From contig JAIFKU010000106.1 in the NCBI GenBank assembly GCA_020049495.1, positions 1-34,630 of the forward strand: a DNA stretch of 34,630 nucleotides, in the 5' to 3' direction. Source of the DNA: Accumulibacter sp. Lineage in GTDB: Bacteria; Pseudomonadota; Gammaproteobacteria; Burkholderiales; Rhodocyclaceae. The notes under the pieces are model-generated. The model saw only the letters and a list, made by a program, of their open reading frames with translations. It did no database searches and had not been told where the DNA came from. The position numbers and the translations under genes are program-made. Below, piece after piece: positions 1-6,962 of the stretch. The stretch's first letter is position 1. The number at the start of each line of letters is the position of its first letter.

Positions 1-181
1 CCATTCCTTCATGCTGCTCAAAATAAACCAGCCGATGCACGTCGTAGCGTTGAGTAAAGCCTTCCACGACATTATTCCTGTGCTCCCAGAGCCGTTTGAC
101 CAGATCCGAAGTGACGCCAATATAAAGTGTGCCATTGCGCTGACTGGCCAAGATATATACGGCAGGCTGTTTCACTTGCAT
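1..181 (-). CDS. GIY-YIG nuclease superfamily protein (3' part outside window)
   Basis: The reverse strand translates from the ATG at 181 as MQVKQPAVYILASQRNGTLY, then IGVTSDLVKRLWEHRNN, and stays open to the window edge. The YIL...YIG pair and the downstream Arg of the VKRxWEH segment are the hallmarks of the short (about 90 aa) stand-alone GIY-YIG proteins common in Proteobacteria. These are predicted DNA-cleaving domains of unclear cellular role, related to UvrC N-terminal and homing nuclease domains. Only 60 codons are present; the catalytic Glu near the C-terminus would lie beyond the window. No strong ribosome site is visible before the ATG. The family call is firm; the biological role is not known. 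Confidence 0.85.
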   Translation of the reverse strand, partial: MQVKQPAVYILASQRNGTLYIGVTSDLVKRLWEHRNNVVEGFTQRYDVHRLVYFEQHEGM

Positions 182-251
182 GGTGATGACGAGAAATGGA
201 CGGGTTGGGAGAATTATTTGTTTGCCGCATGCCTTTACTGATTAAATCCTA

Positions 252-352
252 CTGGATTCCCGCCTGCGCGGGAATGACGGACTTGTATTCCTTCGTGCTA
301 ACTCAATGGTCTTGTCCTCCTCTACGTCATTCCCGCGCAGGCGGGAATCCAG
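252..352. repeat. Inverted pair of 27-bp palindromic repeats (REP/MITE-like)
   Basis: Positions 252-278 and 326-352 are exact reverse complements of each other over 27 bp. Each copy is also an internal palindrome, ATTCCCGC-4 nt-GCGGGAAT. The 47 bp between them show no gene. Related copies occur at 2263-2329, 5245-5270 and 33779-33843, always between genes. This is the dispersed extragenic palindrome seen in many betaproteobacterial genomes; in RNA the pair could form one long or two short hairpins. Confidence 0.9.
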
Positions 353-375
353 TCCATGTCATGGCCGCCTCTTGG

Positions 376-837
376 CTACGGGTTCTTGCGCATGGCAGAG
401 ACCGCTGATTCTGCATTGGCCTTTCTGGCGGCATCGGCGACTTCAATCGTGACGATGGTCTTGCCGATCGGCGCCAGCGCAATGCCGGCCAGTTTCAGAT
501 GCTGGACTCCGAACGGGATGCCGATGATCGTGACAAAACACGCGACCGCCGAAACCACGTGGCCGATGGCCAGCCAGATACCGGCAAAAATGAACCACAG
601 GACATTGCCGACAAGAGCCAGGCCGCCGGTGCCGATATCGTCTTTCTGGTGGAGATCCCTGCGGCTGATCGCTTCACGACCGAAAGGGAAGAACGTGAAC
701 TGGCCAATGACGAAGCAGGCCTTGCCCCAGGGAATGCCGATGATCGAGATGAAAGCCAGCAGGCCGATGAGCCACCAGGCCAGCCCCATGAAGACACCGC
801 CCAGTACAAACCAGAGAAAATTACCGATAGCACGCAT
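376..837 (-). CDS. yccF: YccF-family inner membrane protein
   Basis: A 153-residue hydrophobic protein with two copies of the YccF (DUF307) domain. The first copy holds the motif GIPWGKACF around residues 34-42; the second holds GIPFGVQHLKL around residues 105-115. Each copy is preceded by a membrane-spanning stretch (LWFVLGGVFMGLAWWL near the start and GNVLWFIFAGIWLAIGHVV in the middle). Length matches the family (about 150 aa). A purine-rich GGAGGGAGA sequence lies just upstream of the ATG at 837. YccF proteins sit in the inner membrane and have no established biochemical function. The gene follows the histidine phosphatase gene on the same strand after a gap of about 70 bp. Confidence 0.9.
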   Translation of the reverse strand: MRAIGNFLWFVLGGVFMGLAWWLIGLLAFISIIGIPWGKACFVIGQFTFFPFGREAISRRDLHQKDDIGTGGLALVGNVLWFIFAGIWLAIGHVVSAVACFVTIIGIPFGVQHLKLAGIALAPIGKTIVTIEVADAARKANAESAVSAMRKNP

Positions 838-905
838 TGCGATTCTCCCTCCAGGAATGATTCAGGGCTTGCCTGTAAAAAGTCTCCTGATGCCTTTTCC
901 GGGCT

Positions 906-1556
906 TCAGTAATTCGAGAGTACCTTGATCGCGCCGCGTTCGCCAAGATGTGCGGTATCTGCCCATTGCTCAATGCGCCACTGATTATCGCAGATGCTGA
1001 CCCAGTTGATGCCCGTGTTAGGAATCTCGAAGTTGCGCGGCAGTTCAAGAGCCATATGGCATGCCCGGCGGTAGATGAGATCGAGCACGCCGCCGTGCGT
1101 GACCACGACAATGGTCTGCCCGGCATGCTCCCTGGCCAGGCTGTCGATGCAGTCAAGCACGCGTTGCTGAACCTGGCGCAAGCTCTCGCCTCCGGGCAGT
1201 ACATAGGCCGCATCACGTACCCTCAAGGCACGTGCATCGTCTGGGTAAATGTTGACAATTTCACTGCCGACCAACCCCTCGCAGCGCCCGAAATTCCGCT
1301 CCCGGAGCGCGGGGAGCAGCGTGACCGGCAACTTCAGCGCCTCGGCGATAGGCCTGGCCGTCTGCCGTGCGCGCAACAAGTCGCTGCTGTAGATTGCGGC
1401 AATCGCTTTCCCGGAGAAGCAAGGGCCAGCCCACTCCGCCTGCTCCAGGCCATCTGCGTTCAGGGGTAGATCCTGGTGCCCCTGCATGCGTTGATCGGCA
1501 TTCCAGTCGGTTTCTCCGTGGCGTACAAAGCAGAGACGTGTTGTTTGGCTAGTCAT
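906..1556 (-). CDS. Histidine phosphatase family protein (phosphoglycerate mutase-like)
   Basis: From the ATG at 1556 the product is 216 aa. It opens with the catalytic RHGETDWN motif (phospho-accepting His). It continues with the LRERNFGRCEGL segment, which holds the conserved acid residue, and a second active-site His in VVTHGGV. This is the histidine-phosphatase (branch 2-type GpmB/CobC/PhoE-like) fold. Such enzymes act on small phosphorylated metabolites, and the sequence alone does not fix the substrate; the absence of cobalamin genes nearby gives no support for CobC. A TTG start 18 bp further upstream is possible, but neither start has a clear ribosome site. The gene lies upstream of yccF in the same direction. 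Confidence 0.85.
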   Translation of the reverse strand: MTSQTTRLCFVRHGETDWNADQRMQGHQDLPLNADGLEQAEWAGPCFSGKAIAAIYSSDLLRARQTARPIAEALKLPVTLLPALRERNFGRCEGLVGSEIVNIYPDDARALRVRDAAYVLPGGESLRQVQQRVLDCIDSLAREHAGQTIVVVTHGGVLDLIYRRACHMALELPRNFEIPNTGINWVSICDNQWRIEQWADTAHLGERGAIKVLSNY

Positions 1557-1660
1557 AAAAACGGCGTGGCTCAAAAAGGCGCTAGTGTAACAAGTGCGCC
1601 AGTGGAATGCTGGGCCGGGCGTCGTGTCCGACTATTTTTACTGGACAACCGACGGTTTGT

Positions 1661-1682
1661 TATGTACAGTAACGCGTACATA
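1661..1682. promoter_or_regulatory. Probable YefM autoregulatory operator
   Basis: An inverted repeat with arms TATGTAC (1661-1667) and GTACATA (1676-1682), separated by 8 bp, lies 14 bp upstream of the antitoxin ATG. YefM antitoxins are known to bind palindromes with a TGTACA core overlapping their own promoter, and the first arm runs into TGTACA here. Position and core fit autorepression by a YefM-YoeB complex. The role is inferred. Confidence 0.65.
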
Positions 1683-1696
1683 TTCGGAGACACATC

Positions 1697-1948
1697 ATGG
1701 ACGCAATGACCTACACGACCGTTCGTGCCAATCTCGCCAGCACTATGGATCGGGTTTGCGACGACCACGAAGCCCTGATCATCACCCGCAATGGCGAGCA
1801 GGCCGTGGTGATGCTCTCGCTCGAAGATTACAAAGCCCTTGAGGAAACGGCCTATCTCTTGCGCACGCCCGCCAATGCCAGGCGCCTTCTCTCGGCCGCC
1901 GCGCAACTGAACGCCGGGAAAGGCGTTGAGCGGAAGCTGGCAAAGTGA
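1697..1948 (+). CDS. yefM: Type II antitoxin, YefM/Phd family
   Basis: An 83-residue protein opening with MDAMTYTTVRANLASTMDRV, the N-terminal DNA-binding region typical of YefM. It contains ITRNGEQAVVMLSLEDYKAL, the conserved Phd/YefM core, and has a polar C-terminal tail that would wrap the toxin. The start is supported by GGAG at 1686-1689. The stop overlaps the toxin start by 4 bp (GTGA), the usual coupling for this pair. YefM neutralises YoeB and, with it, represses the operon. An operator-like palindrome lies directly upstream. Length and order match the E. coli system. Confidence 0.93.
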   Translation: MDAMTYTTVRANLASTMDRVCDDHEALIITRNGEQAVVMLSLEDYKALEETAYLLRTPANARRLLSAAAQLNAGKGVERKLAK

Positions 1949-2199
1949 AACTGATTTTCGCGGATGAAGCATGGGAAGATTATCTTTACTGGCAAAAACA
2001 GGATAAGCGCATGGTCGAACGGATCAACAAGCTGATTCGTGAAACCCAACGCGAACCCTTCTCTGGCATTGGAAAACCGGAAGCATTGAAGCACGCACTC
2101 TCCGGCTTCTGGTCACGCCGCCTGACGGATGAGCACCGCATGGTGTACCGGGTTGAAGGTGATGGACTGTTGATTGCTCAGTTGCGATTTCATTACTGA
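1945..2199 (+). CDS. yoeB: YoeB-family mRNA interferase toxin
   Basis: An 84-residue protein starting at a GTG that overlaps the yefM stop. It carries the family signature AWEDYLYWQKQDKRMVERIN at the N-terminus, GKPEALKHALSGFWSRRLT in the middle and an HRMVYRV...LRFHY C-terminus. The catalytic residues known for YoeB (Glu in the KPEAL region, Arg in the SRR segment, and the C-terminal His-Tyr) are all present, so it looks active. YoeB is a ribosome-dependent endoribonuclease that cleaves mRNA near start codons when freed from YefM. It is the downstream member of a two-gene operon. Confidence 0.93.
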   Translation: MKLIFADEAWEDYLYWQKQDKRMVERINKLIRETQREPFSGIGKPEALKHALSGFWSRRLTDEHRMVYRVEGDGLLIAQLRFHY

Positions 2200-2262
2200 G
2201 CTGTTCAACGTGAGTTTTTTGAGTAATGCGATACTGAACCCATTTGCCCATTTTTAAAATTG

Positions 2263-2329
2263 GTCATTCCCGCGAAGGCGGGAATCCAGTTACAGTCAAG
2301 GCTCCGGATCCCCGCCTTCGCGGGAATGA
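2263..2329. repeat. Pair of dispersed palindromic repeats (GAAGG variant)
   Basis: 2263-2289 is a copy of the ATTCCCGC...GCGGGAAT palindrome with a GAAG loop, and 2306-2329 is a partly degenerate copy in the opposite orientation. They lie between yoeB and the DUF805 gene. The paired head-to-head arrangement repeats what is seen at 252-352 and 33779-33843. Confidence 0.85.
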
Positions 2330-2418
2330 AGGCTTAACTGAGCCGTATAACTGTCCTTGCGCGACTCTTCACGCACGGGTAGTGCATTGCGGGGGTGGGC
2401 ATCCATGCCCACAAGAAA

Positions 2419-2751
2419 TCAGGCTGACGCTGCGGATGAAAACCGATTTGGCTCTTTGCCTTCCTGTACGGCCCAAACGATCAGAACAATCCATCCGATA
2501 ATCGGGATGATCCAGAGAAGAAGAAACCATCCGCTTTTATTGACGTCATGCAATCGCCGTGCCCCAACGGCCAGGGACGGGAGCAGAACTGCCAATGAAA
2601 ATAAACCTGACATCGTTTCGCTGATCAGGCTTGTCGCCGCTGACGCGAGAAATGCAAAAAGGAAAAACCACCAGTACTCCGAGCGAGAGGCGCGCCCGTC
2701 AAACGCTGCATATTTCGAGAAGCAGGTGCTAATGGATTCGCCGAACGTCAT
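2419..2751 (-). CDS. DUF805 family membrane protein (YhaH/YhaI-like)
   Basis: A 110-residue protein beginning MTFGESISTCFSKYAAFDGR. The aromatic-rich YWWFFLFAF follows, then several hydrophobic segments and the family motif GARRLHDVNKSGWFLLL. The F-x-GRASRSEYWWF and RLHDxxxSGWW-type signatures define DUF805 (inner membrane, function unknown; E. coli YhaH and YhaI). Three or four transmembrane helices are apparent. An AAGGAGA ribosome site sits just upstream of the ATG. The gene stands alone between the toxin-antitoxin pair and an ATC-hydrolase-type gene. Confidence 0.88.
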   Translation of the reverse strand: MTFGESISTCFSKYAAFDGRASRSEYWWFFLFAFLASAATSLISETMSGLFSLAVLLPSLAVGARRLHDVNKSGWFLLLWIIPIIGWIVLIVWAVQEGKEPNRFSSAASA

Positions 2752-2997
2752 TTTATCTCTCCTTGTTTAAGTTGCCTGAAACTACATTTAGGTAAAAGTT
2801 GCGGATATCGATCGAGCACAATTCATTAGCGCAGGCTCAGAACGAAAGGGGTCTGAAACATTTTCATTATTTCCAGGCAAGTTTAGTATTTTAGCGGCAG
2901 AAAATTAAATCACTCTGATCCCAATGGCTATGAGGTTTTTTGGATGGTAATGCGAAGCTGCCCCCTTTTGGCTCCGGCTTTTGGCTACGCTTTTGGC

Positions 2998-3483
2998 TCA
3001 TCCACACTTAAAACGGTACCGGAAGTCACAGTAGGCTGCCCCTTTCATTATGGTTTGCGTCCGCGTGAGCTCGACGGTAGGCGCACCAATCTCGGCGACG
3101 TAATAGTCAAAATCACAAACCAAGAGTGCGCCTAGCTCCGGTTCACCCAGTGCTTTGAAGAACTCCGCAAAGCCACATCGGTTAACGTTGTAATCGCGAA
3201 CATCATTGTCGTCTTGGAGCAACTCTCGCTCGACTACGTCGCCGATTCTTGGTCGCAACTCGTTCCACACCCCCTGCCACTTCTCGCGGGGGGCGCCTAG
3301 CTGTTTCTCACCAATCCGCAAATACACAGAGCGCACCCAGCCACTCAAAGCCCCGGCGACCAACTCATCGGCCTTATCCTTCCCCATCTCCATGCGCAAA
3401 GCACGCAGGATTGGTATGAGGACTTGTGCCTGTAGTTTGACCTCGTCAAGGAGAGGAATCGGGTTTTCAACTTGTGTACTCAT
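2998..3483 (-). CDS. L-2-amino-thiazoline-4-carboxylate hydrolase-family protein
   Basis: From the ATG at 3483 the product is 161 aa. A TTG four codons upstream is rejected because GGAGG lies at the right distance only for the ATG. The C-terminal half has LGALLVCDFDYYVAEIG, then LTRTQTIMKGAAYCDFRYRF. The TxTIMxGxxYCDFRY signature is typical of the ATC hydrolase family (PF14196-type). These proteins were named for an L-cysteine-forming Pseudomonas enzyme, but most members are uncharacterised. No cysteine-related gene is nearby. The family is likely; the substrate is unknown. Confidence 0.7.
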   Translation of the reverse strand: MSTQVENPIPLLDEVKLQAQVLIPILRALRMEMGKDKADELVAGALSGWVRSVYLRIGEKQLGAPREKWQGVWNELRPRIGDVVERELLQDDNDVRDYNVNRCGFAEFFKALGEPELGALLVCDFDYYVAEIGAPTVELTRTQTIMKGAAYCDFRYRFKCG

Positions 3484-3788
3484 GTATTCCTCCAATCAAA
3501 ATGCTTCAGGCAGCGATTCTTGCCCAACGAAAATATGGCACCTAAATGACGTTTTGCTTTCTGTCATGACGCAATATAAACCGTCAATAGGCTGTATCAG
3601 AGCACTGTATTGTGCCAACATAGATTGGATTTAACGATTTATCTGGCATTCCTGCAAGCAATATGGGATAAAAAAGAAGAGCGCAGCTTTGGCAAAAGTT
3701 GCTCTGCCTCATCTCGCAACGGATGATCGGCACAGCCCGCCTCCTGGCGTATACTTCGCCATTTTGAATTTCAGGACACTTCTGCATC
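3484..3788. other. Intergenic region upstream of thiM, no gene seen
   Basis: About 300 bp between the divergent ATC-hydrolase-like gene and thiM. No credible coding frame was found. A TATACT hexamer at 3750-3755 could be a -10 box for thiM, but no convincing -35 was seen. The TPP riboswitch signature (CTGAGA followed by the conserved second-stem sequence) was looked for and not found. Confidence 0.6.
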
Positions 3789-4586
3789 ATGGCGAACACA
3801 CTCCCGATCGATATTGTGGCCGGCGAACTGGCGCGGCTGCGTGCCACCAATCCCCTGGTCCATCTGCTGACCAACGAAGTCGTGCAGGAAATCACGGCCA
3901 ATGTGCTGCTGGCCGTTGGCGCGTCGCCGGCGATGATCGTCGCGGAAGAGGAGGCGGCGGTGTTTGCGGCGATTTCCGGCGCGCTGCTGATCAATGTCGG
4001 CACGCTCTATCCGGCGCGGCTGGCGGCGATGAAACTGGCGGTGGCGGCGGCCAATCAGGCCGGCGTGCCGTGGACGCTCGATCCTGTGGCGGTCGGCGTG
4101 CTCGATTACCGGACGCAGGCGTGCCGGGAATTCATTGCGGCCAGGCCGGCGGCGATTCGCGGCAATGCCTCGGAGATTCTGGCGCTGGCCGGATTTGCCG
4201 GCAGCGGGCGCGGCGTCGATACGACGGCGGGTTCCGATGCGGCGGTGTCTGCGGCCGAGCAGCTTGCGCTTTCGACCGGCGCTATCGTCGCGGTGACCGG
4301 CGAAACCGATTTCATTACCGATGGTACAACGACTTGGGCGACGCCGTGGGGGCATCCGCTGATGACGCGCGTGGTCGGTACCGGCTGTGCGTTGTCGGCG
4401 CTGGTCGCGGCTTTTACGGCGCAGGCGCCGAACCGTCTCAATGCAGTAGCGGCGGCGTGTGCCGTGGCCGGGCTGTGTGGTGAGAGGGCAGCGGGTAGCA
4501 GTCGCGGGCCGGGGTCGTTCAAGGCCGATTTTATTGACGCGCTGTATCTGATCAGTCCGGAAAAACTGCGCGGGCAGGACGCATGA
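3789..4586 (+). CDS. thiM: Hydroxyethylthiazole kinase
   Basis: A 265-residue protein with the ThiM features in order: the thiazole-binding N-terminus NPLVHLLTNEVVQEITANVLLAVGAS (written here across two motifs, residues about 20-45), PWTLDPVAVG, IRGNASEI and VGTGCALSA with the catalytic Cys. It phosphorylates 4-methyl-5-(2-hydroxyethyl)thiazole with ATP in the cytosol to feed thiamine phosphate synthase, mainly as salvage. Length matches the family (about 265 aa). Its stop overlaps the thiE start (ATGA), so the two are translationally coupled. One oddity is the Val-Val (NEVVQE) where many homologues have NYVVMN or NDVTxN. The assignment is firm. Confidence 0.95.
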   Translation: MANTLPIDIVAGELARLRATNPLVHLLTNEVVQEITANVLLAVGASPAMIVAEEEAAVFAAISGALLINVGTLYPARLAAMKLAVAAANQAGVPWTLDPVAVGVLDYRTQACREFIAARPAAIRGNASEILALAGFAGSGRGVDTTAGSDAAVSAAEQLALSTGAIVAVTGETDFITDGTTTWATPWGHPLMTRVVGTGCALSALVAAFTAQAPNRLNAVAAACAVAGLCGERAAGSSRGPGSFKADFIDALYLISPEKLRGQDA

Positions 4587-5236
4587 CGTTGAATGCGATT
4601 GACCTTTCGCTCTATCTGGTGCTCGATCCCGAGCTGTGCGGCGGCCCGGACGGAATGCTGCGCACGGCGAAGCTGGCGGCCGCGAACGGCGTGACGGCCG
4701 TGCAGTTGCGCGCGCCGCAGTGGAAGAAACGCCAGTGGCTGGCCACGGCACGCGAACTCAAGGTCGTGCTGGCGCCGTTCGGTGTGCCGCTGATCATCAA
4801 TGACCAAGTGGATGTCGCACTGGCCGTCAATGCCGACGGCGTGCATGTCGGGCAGGATGATCTGCCGGTGGCCGAGACGCGCCGCCTGATCGGGCCGGAC
4901 AGGATTCTCGGCTTGTCGATCTCGGATGCCGCCGAACTGGCTGCCGTGCCCGAGGGCGTCGATTATCTGGGCATCGGGCCGGTCTATCCGACCGGCACCA
5001 AGCTCGACGCGGGTGCGGCGACGGGCGTGCCGCTGTTTGCCGAACTGGTGGCGGCGACAAGCCTGCCGGTGGTGGCCATCGGCGGCATCAATGCGGATAG
5101 CTGCGCACCATTGTTTGCCGCCGGGGCCAAGGGGATTGCCGTGGTTTCGGCTATCTGCGGGCAGGACGACCCGGCCTGGGCGACGGCGGGATTACGGAAA
5201 AAAATACGGTCTGTGTTGCCGGCACAATCCTGTTGA
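4583..5236 (+). CDS. thiE: Thiamine phosphate synthase
   Basis: A 217-residue TIM-barrel protein with GVTAVQLRAPQWKKRQWLA (the substrate-binding VQLR strand), LIINDQVDVALAVNADGVHV, GQDDLPV, LGIGPVYPTGTK and VVAIGGI, the standard order of ThiE motifs. It joins thiazole phosphate and HMP pyrophosphate into thiamine phosphate. It overlaps thiM by 4 bp, giving a two-gene salvage operon. thiD is not in the window. A palindromic repeat followed by a T-run sits 8 bp beyond the stop and could end transcription. Confidence 0.95.
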   Translation: MTLNAIDLSLYLVLDPELCGGPDGMLRTAKLAAANGVTAVQLRAPQWKKRQWLATARELKVVLAPFGVPLIINDQVDVALAVNADGVHVGQDDLPVAETRRLIGPDRILGLSISDAAELAAVPEGVDYLGIGPVYPTGTKLDAGAATGVPLFAELVAATSLPVVAIGGINADSCAPLFAAGAKGIAVVSAICGQDDPAWATAGLRKKIRSVLPAQSC

Positions 5237-5244
5237 GCCAAGCC

Positions 5245-5279
5245 GTCATTCCCGCCTGCGCGGGAATGACGAGTTTTTT
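5245..5279. terminator. Palindromic repeat plus T-run after thiE (possible terminator)
   Basis: 5245-5270 is a single copy of the dispersed repeat extended to an 11-bp arm palindrome (GTCATTCCCGC, 4-nt loop, GCGGGAATGAC). It is followed at 5274-5279 by six T residues. It sits directly after the thiME stop, so this copy may serve as a Rho-independent terminator. Unlike the other copies it is solitary. Confidence 0.6.
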
Positions 5280-5331
5280 CTGCGACAGATGCGAATGAAT
5301 CGGCGCTTCACTATGGAACGAACACAGGTAT

Positions 5332-6327
5332 TCATGTGGTTTTCTGAGCCTCTGGATAGAGTCCGCGCGTGCGGGCGAACAGGCGTGTCAGCCCGAGGAT
5401 GGCGTTGATGTATGGCGTGTCCATGCCAAAGTGCTGCCCGATTTCCTGCGCCGCGCCGACGATGCTGTCGAGTTCGATGGCGCGGCCAGCCTCGACGTCC
5501 TGCAGCATGGAGGTCTTGAAGGTGCCCAGCTTGCGTGTGATGGCGTGCCGGTCTTCCGGCTGTTGCGTGACGTGGCAGCCGATCCGCTCGCCGACGGTTG
5601 CGGCCTCGCGCATGGCGGCCGAGCAGAAATCGCTGACCAGCGGGTCGCCGAGCAGGCGGTCGATGGTGGCGCCGGTGATGGCTGAAACCGGGTTCATGGT
5701 CAGGTTGCCCCATAGCTTGAACCAGATGTCGTAGCGGACGTTTGCCGACAGCTTGATTTCAAACCCGGCCTGTGTGAACAAGCGGGCAATCTGTTGCGTA
5801 CGCGCCGAAATGCCACCCACCGCTTCACCGATGATCAATTCCTTCCCCATTGCATGCCTGACTACGCCGGGTTCCGGGCAACTGGCGCCGACGTGCACCA
5901 CGCAGCCGAGAGTCTGGCTGAACGGAAGGCTTTGCGCGATACGGCCATCCGGGTCGACGCTGTGCAGCGCGAAGGGGGTAAATGGCCCATCGACCAGACA
6001 GAACCACCAGGGTACGCCGTTCATCGTCGGCAGGATTATCGTCTGCGGGCCGATCAGCGGGCGCAGGTCAGGTGCAAGTACCGGCAGCGCCGGCCCTTTG
6101 ACGGCGACGATCAGCAGGTCCTGCACGCCGAGTTCGCCGGCATTGTCGCTGGCTGTGACCGGGGCTGCGCTGTTTCCCTTGTCCGTCTGCAGGCGCCAGC
6201 CGTGCTGGCGCAGGGCGGCAAGCGTCTTTCCACGAGCCAGCGCACAGACCTGCGCCTGCCCCGATGCGGCCAGCCGGGCGCCGAGAAAACAGCCGATGGC
6301 GCCGGCTCCGGCAATGCCGATCTTCAA
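5332..6327 (-). CDS. panE: 2-dehydropantoate 2-reductase (ketopantoate reductase) family
   Basis: A 331-residue protein opening with MKIGIAGAGAIGCFLGARLA, a GxGxxG Rossmann NADP site. It also has LPTMNGVPWW and KLWGNLTMNPVSAITGAT; the Lys and Asn of this last motif match the catalytic Lys and substrate-binding Asn of PanE. PanE reduces ketopantoate to pantoate in coenzyme A synthesis. Many bacteria carry several paralogues of this family that are not the pantothenate enzyme, and no pan genes are nearby. The family is certain, while use of the symbol panE is provisional. It is convergent with thiE and precedes nothing co-directional except the DUF3617 gene upstream. Confidence 0.8.
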   Translation of the reverse strand: MKIGIAGAGAIGCFLGARLAASGQAQVCALARGKTLAALRQHGWRLQTDKGNSAAPVTASDNAGELGVQDLLIVAVKGPALPVLAPDLRPLIGPQTIILPTMNGVPWWFCLVDGPFTPFALHSVDPDGRIAQSLPFSQTLGCVVHVGASCPEPGVVRHAMGKELIIGEAVGGISARTQQIARLFTQAGFEIKLSANVRYDIWFKLWGNLTMNPVSAITGATIDRLLGDPLVSDFCSAAMREAATVGERIGCHVTQQPEDRHAITRKLGTFKTSMLQDVEAGRAIELDSIVGAAQEIGQHFGMDTPYINAILGLTRLFARTRGLYPEAQKTT

Positions 6328-6343
6328 GGTTGTCTCCTGACGC

Positions 6344-6904
6344 TCAGCGCTTTTGCTGCTGCTGCCGCATCATCTCCTGCATTTTCGGGTCTTTCATCAT
6401 GTCGTTGATGTTCATCCCGCCCATGTTCGGCATGATCACATCGCCGGGCTTCTGGCCGGGCTTGCACGGGCCGAGCCAGCGCGCTTCCTGCGTCATGTTC
6501 GATTCGCTCATGCCATGCATCGGCGGGCTGAAGCGGGTTTTCATCGTGCCCTTGTAACTGGAATCGAACGAGCCTTCGAATACGCCGTCGGTGGTCGCCG
6601 TCGAGCCGTCCATCTTGCATACCGAGTGGATGGTGAGCTTGTTGCCCGAGGATTTGACATCCATGACGCTGCAGTTCTGTTTGTAATCCTTGGCCTTCTG
6701 CTGCATCAGGTTGTCGGTGTTCTGGTCGATGCACTGCTGCATCGGACCCATTGCCGGCGCGCCTTCCATGCGCATGTTGATTTCCCACAGGCCGGCCTTG
6801 CGCTTGGGCATGTCGGCCGACAGGGCGCTTGCGGCCATGCCGGCGGCGGCGAGAGAAAAAATGAACAGGGAGAAGATGCGGCGGATGGCGAATCGGAATG
6901 TCAT
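6344..6904 (-). CDS. DUF3617 family exported protein
   Basis: The start at 6904 is chosen because AGGAGC lies 7 bp upstream; a longer frame to 6940 lacks such a site. The 186-residue product has a signal peptide (MTFRFAIRRIFSLFIFSLAA to about residue 30, ending ASALSA). It continues with KAGLWEINMRMEG, C-containing segments MQQCIDQNTD and KQNCSV, and a WLGPCKPGQKPGD motif, the pattern of DUF3617 periplasmic proteins (function unknown). The tail is Met/Gln rich (MMKDPKMQEMMRQQQQKR). It lies 16 bp upstream of panE and downstream of the DUF748 gene, all on the minus strand. Confidence 0.85.
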   Translation of the reverse strand: MTFRFAIRRIFSLFIFSLAAAGMAASALSADMPKRKAGLWEINMRMEGAPAMGPMQQCIDQNTDNLMQQKAKDYKQNCSVMDVKSSGNKLTIHSVCKMDGSTATTDGVFEGSFDSSYKGTMKTRFSPPMHGMSESNMTQEARWLGPCKPGQKPGDVIMPNMGGMNINDMMKDPKMQEMMRQQQQKR

Positions 6905-6962
6905 GTTTGCTCCTTGGCTCAAAAATGCAATAAGAATCACAATGGAATGATAACCCCGAACT

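Noticed and set aside
252..352. Repeated palindromes considered as a CRISPR array
   Set aside because: Only two units in opposite orientation, no regular spacers, and further copies are scattered across the window; no cas genes.
356..928. Plus-strand open frames opposite yccF
   Set aside because: Low-complexity translations without family features; shadows of the minus-strand gene.
3484..3788. TPP riboswitch upstream of thiM
   Set aside because: The conserved CTGAGA and second-stem sequence were not found on reading the region.
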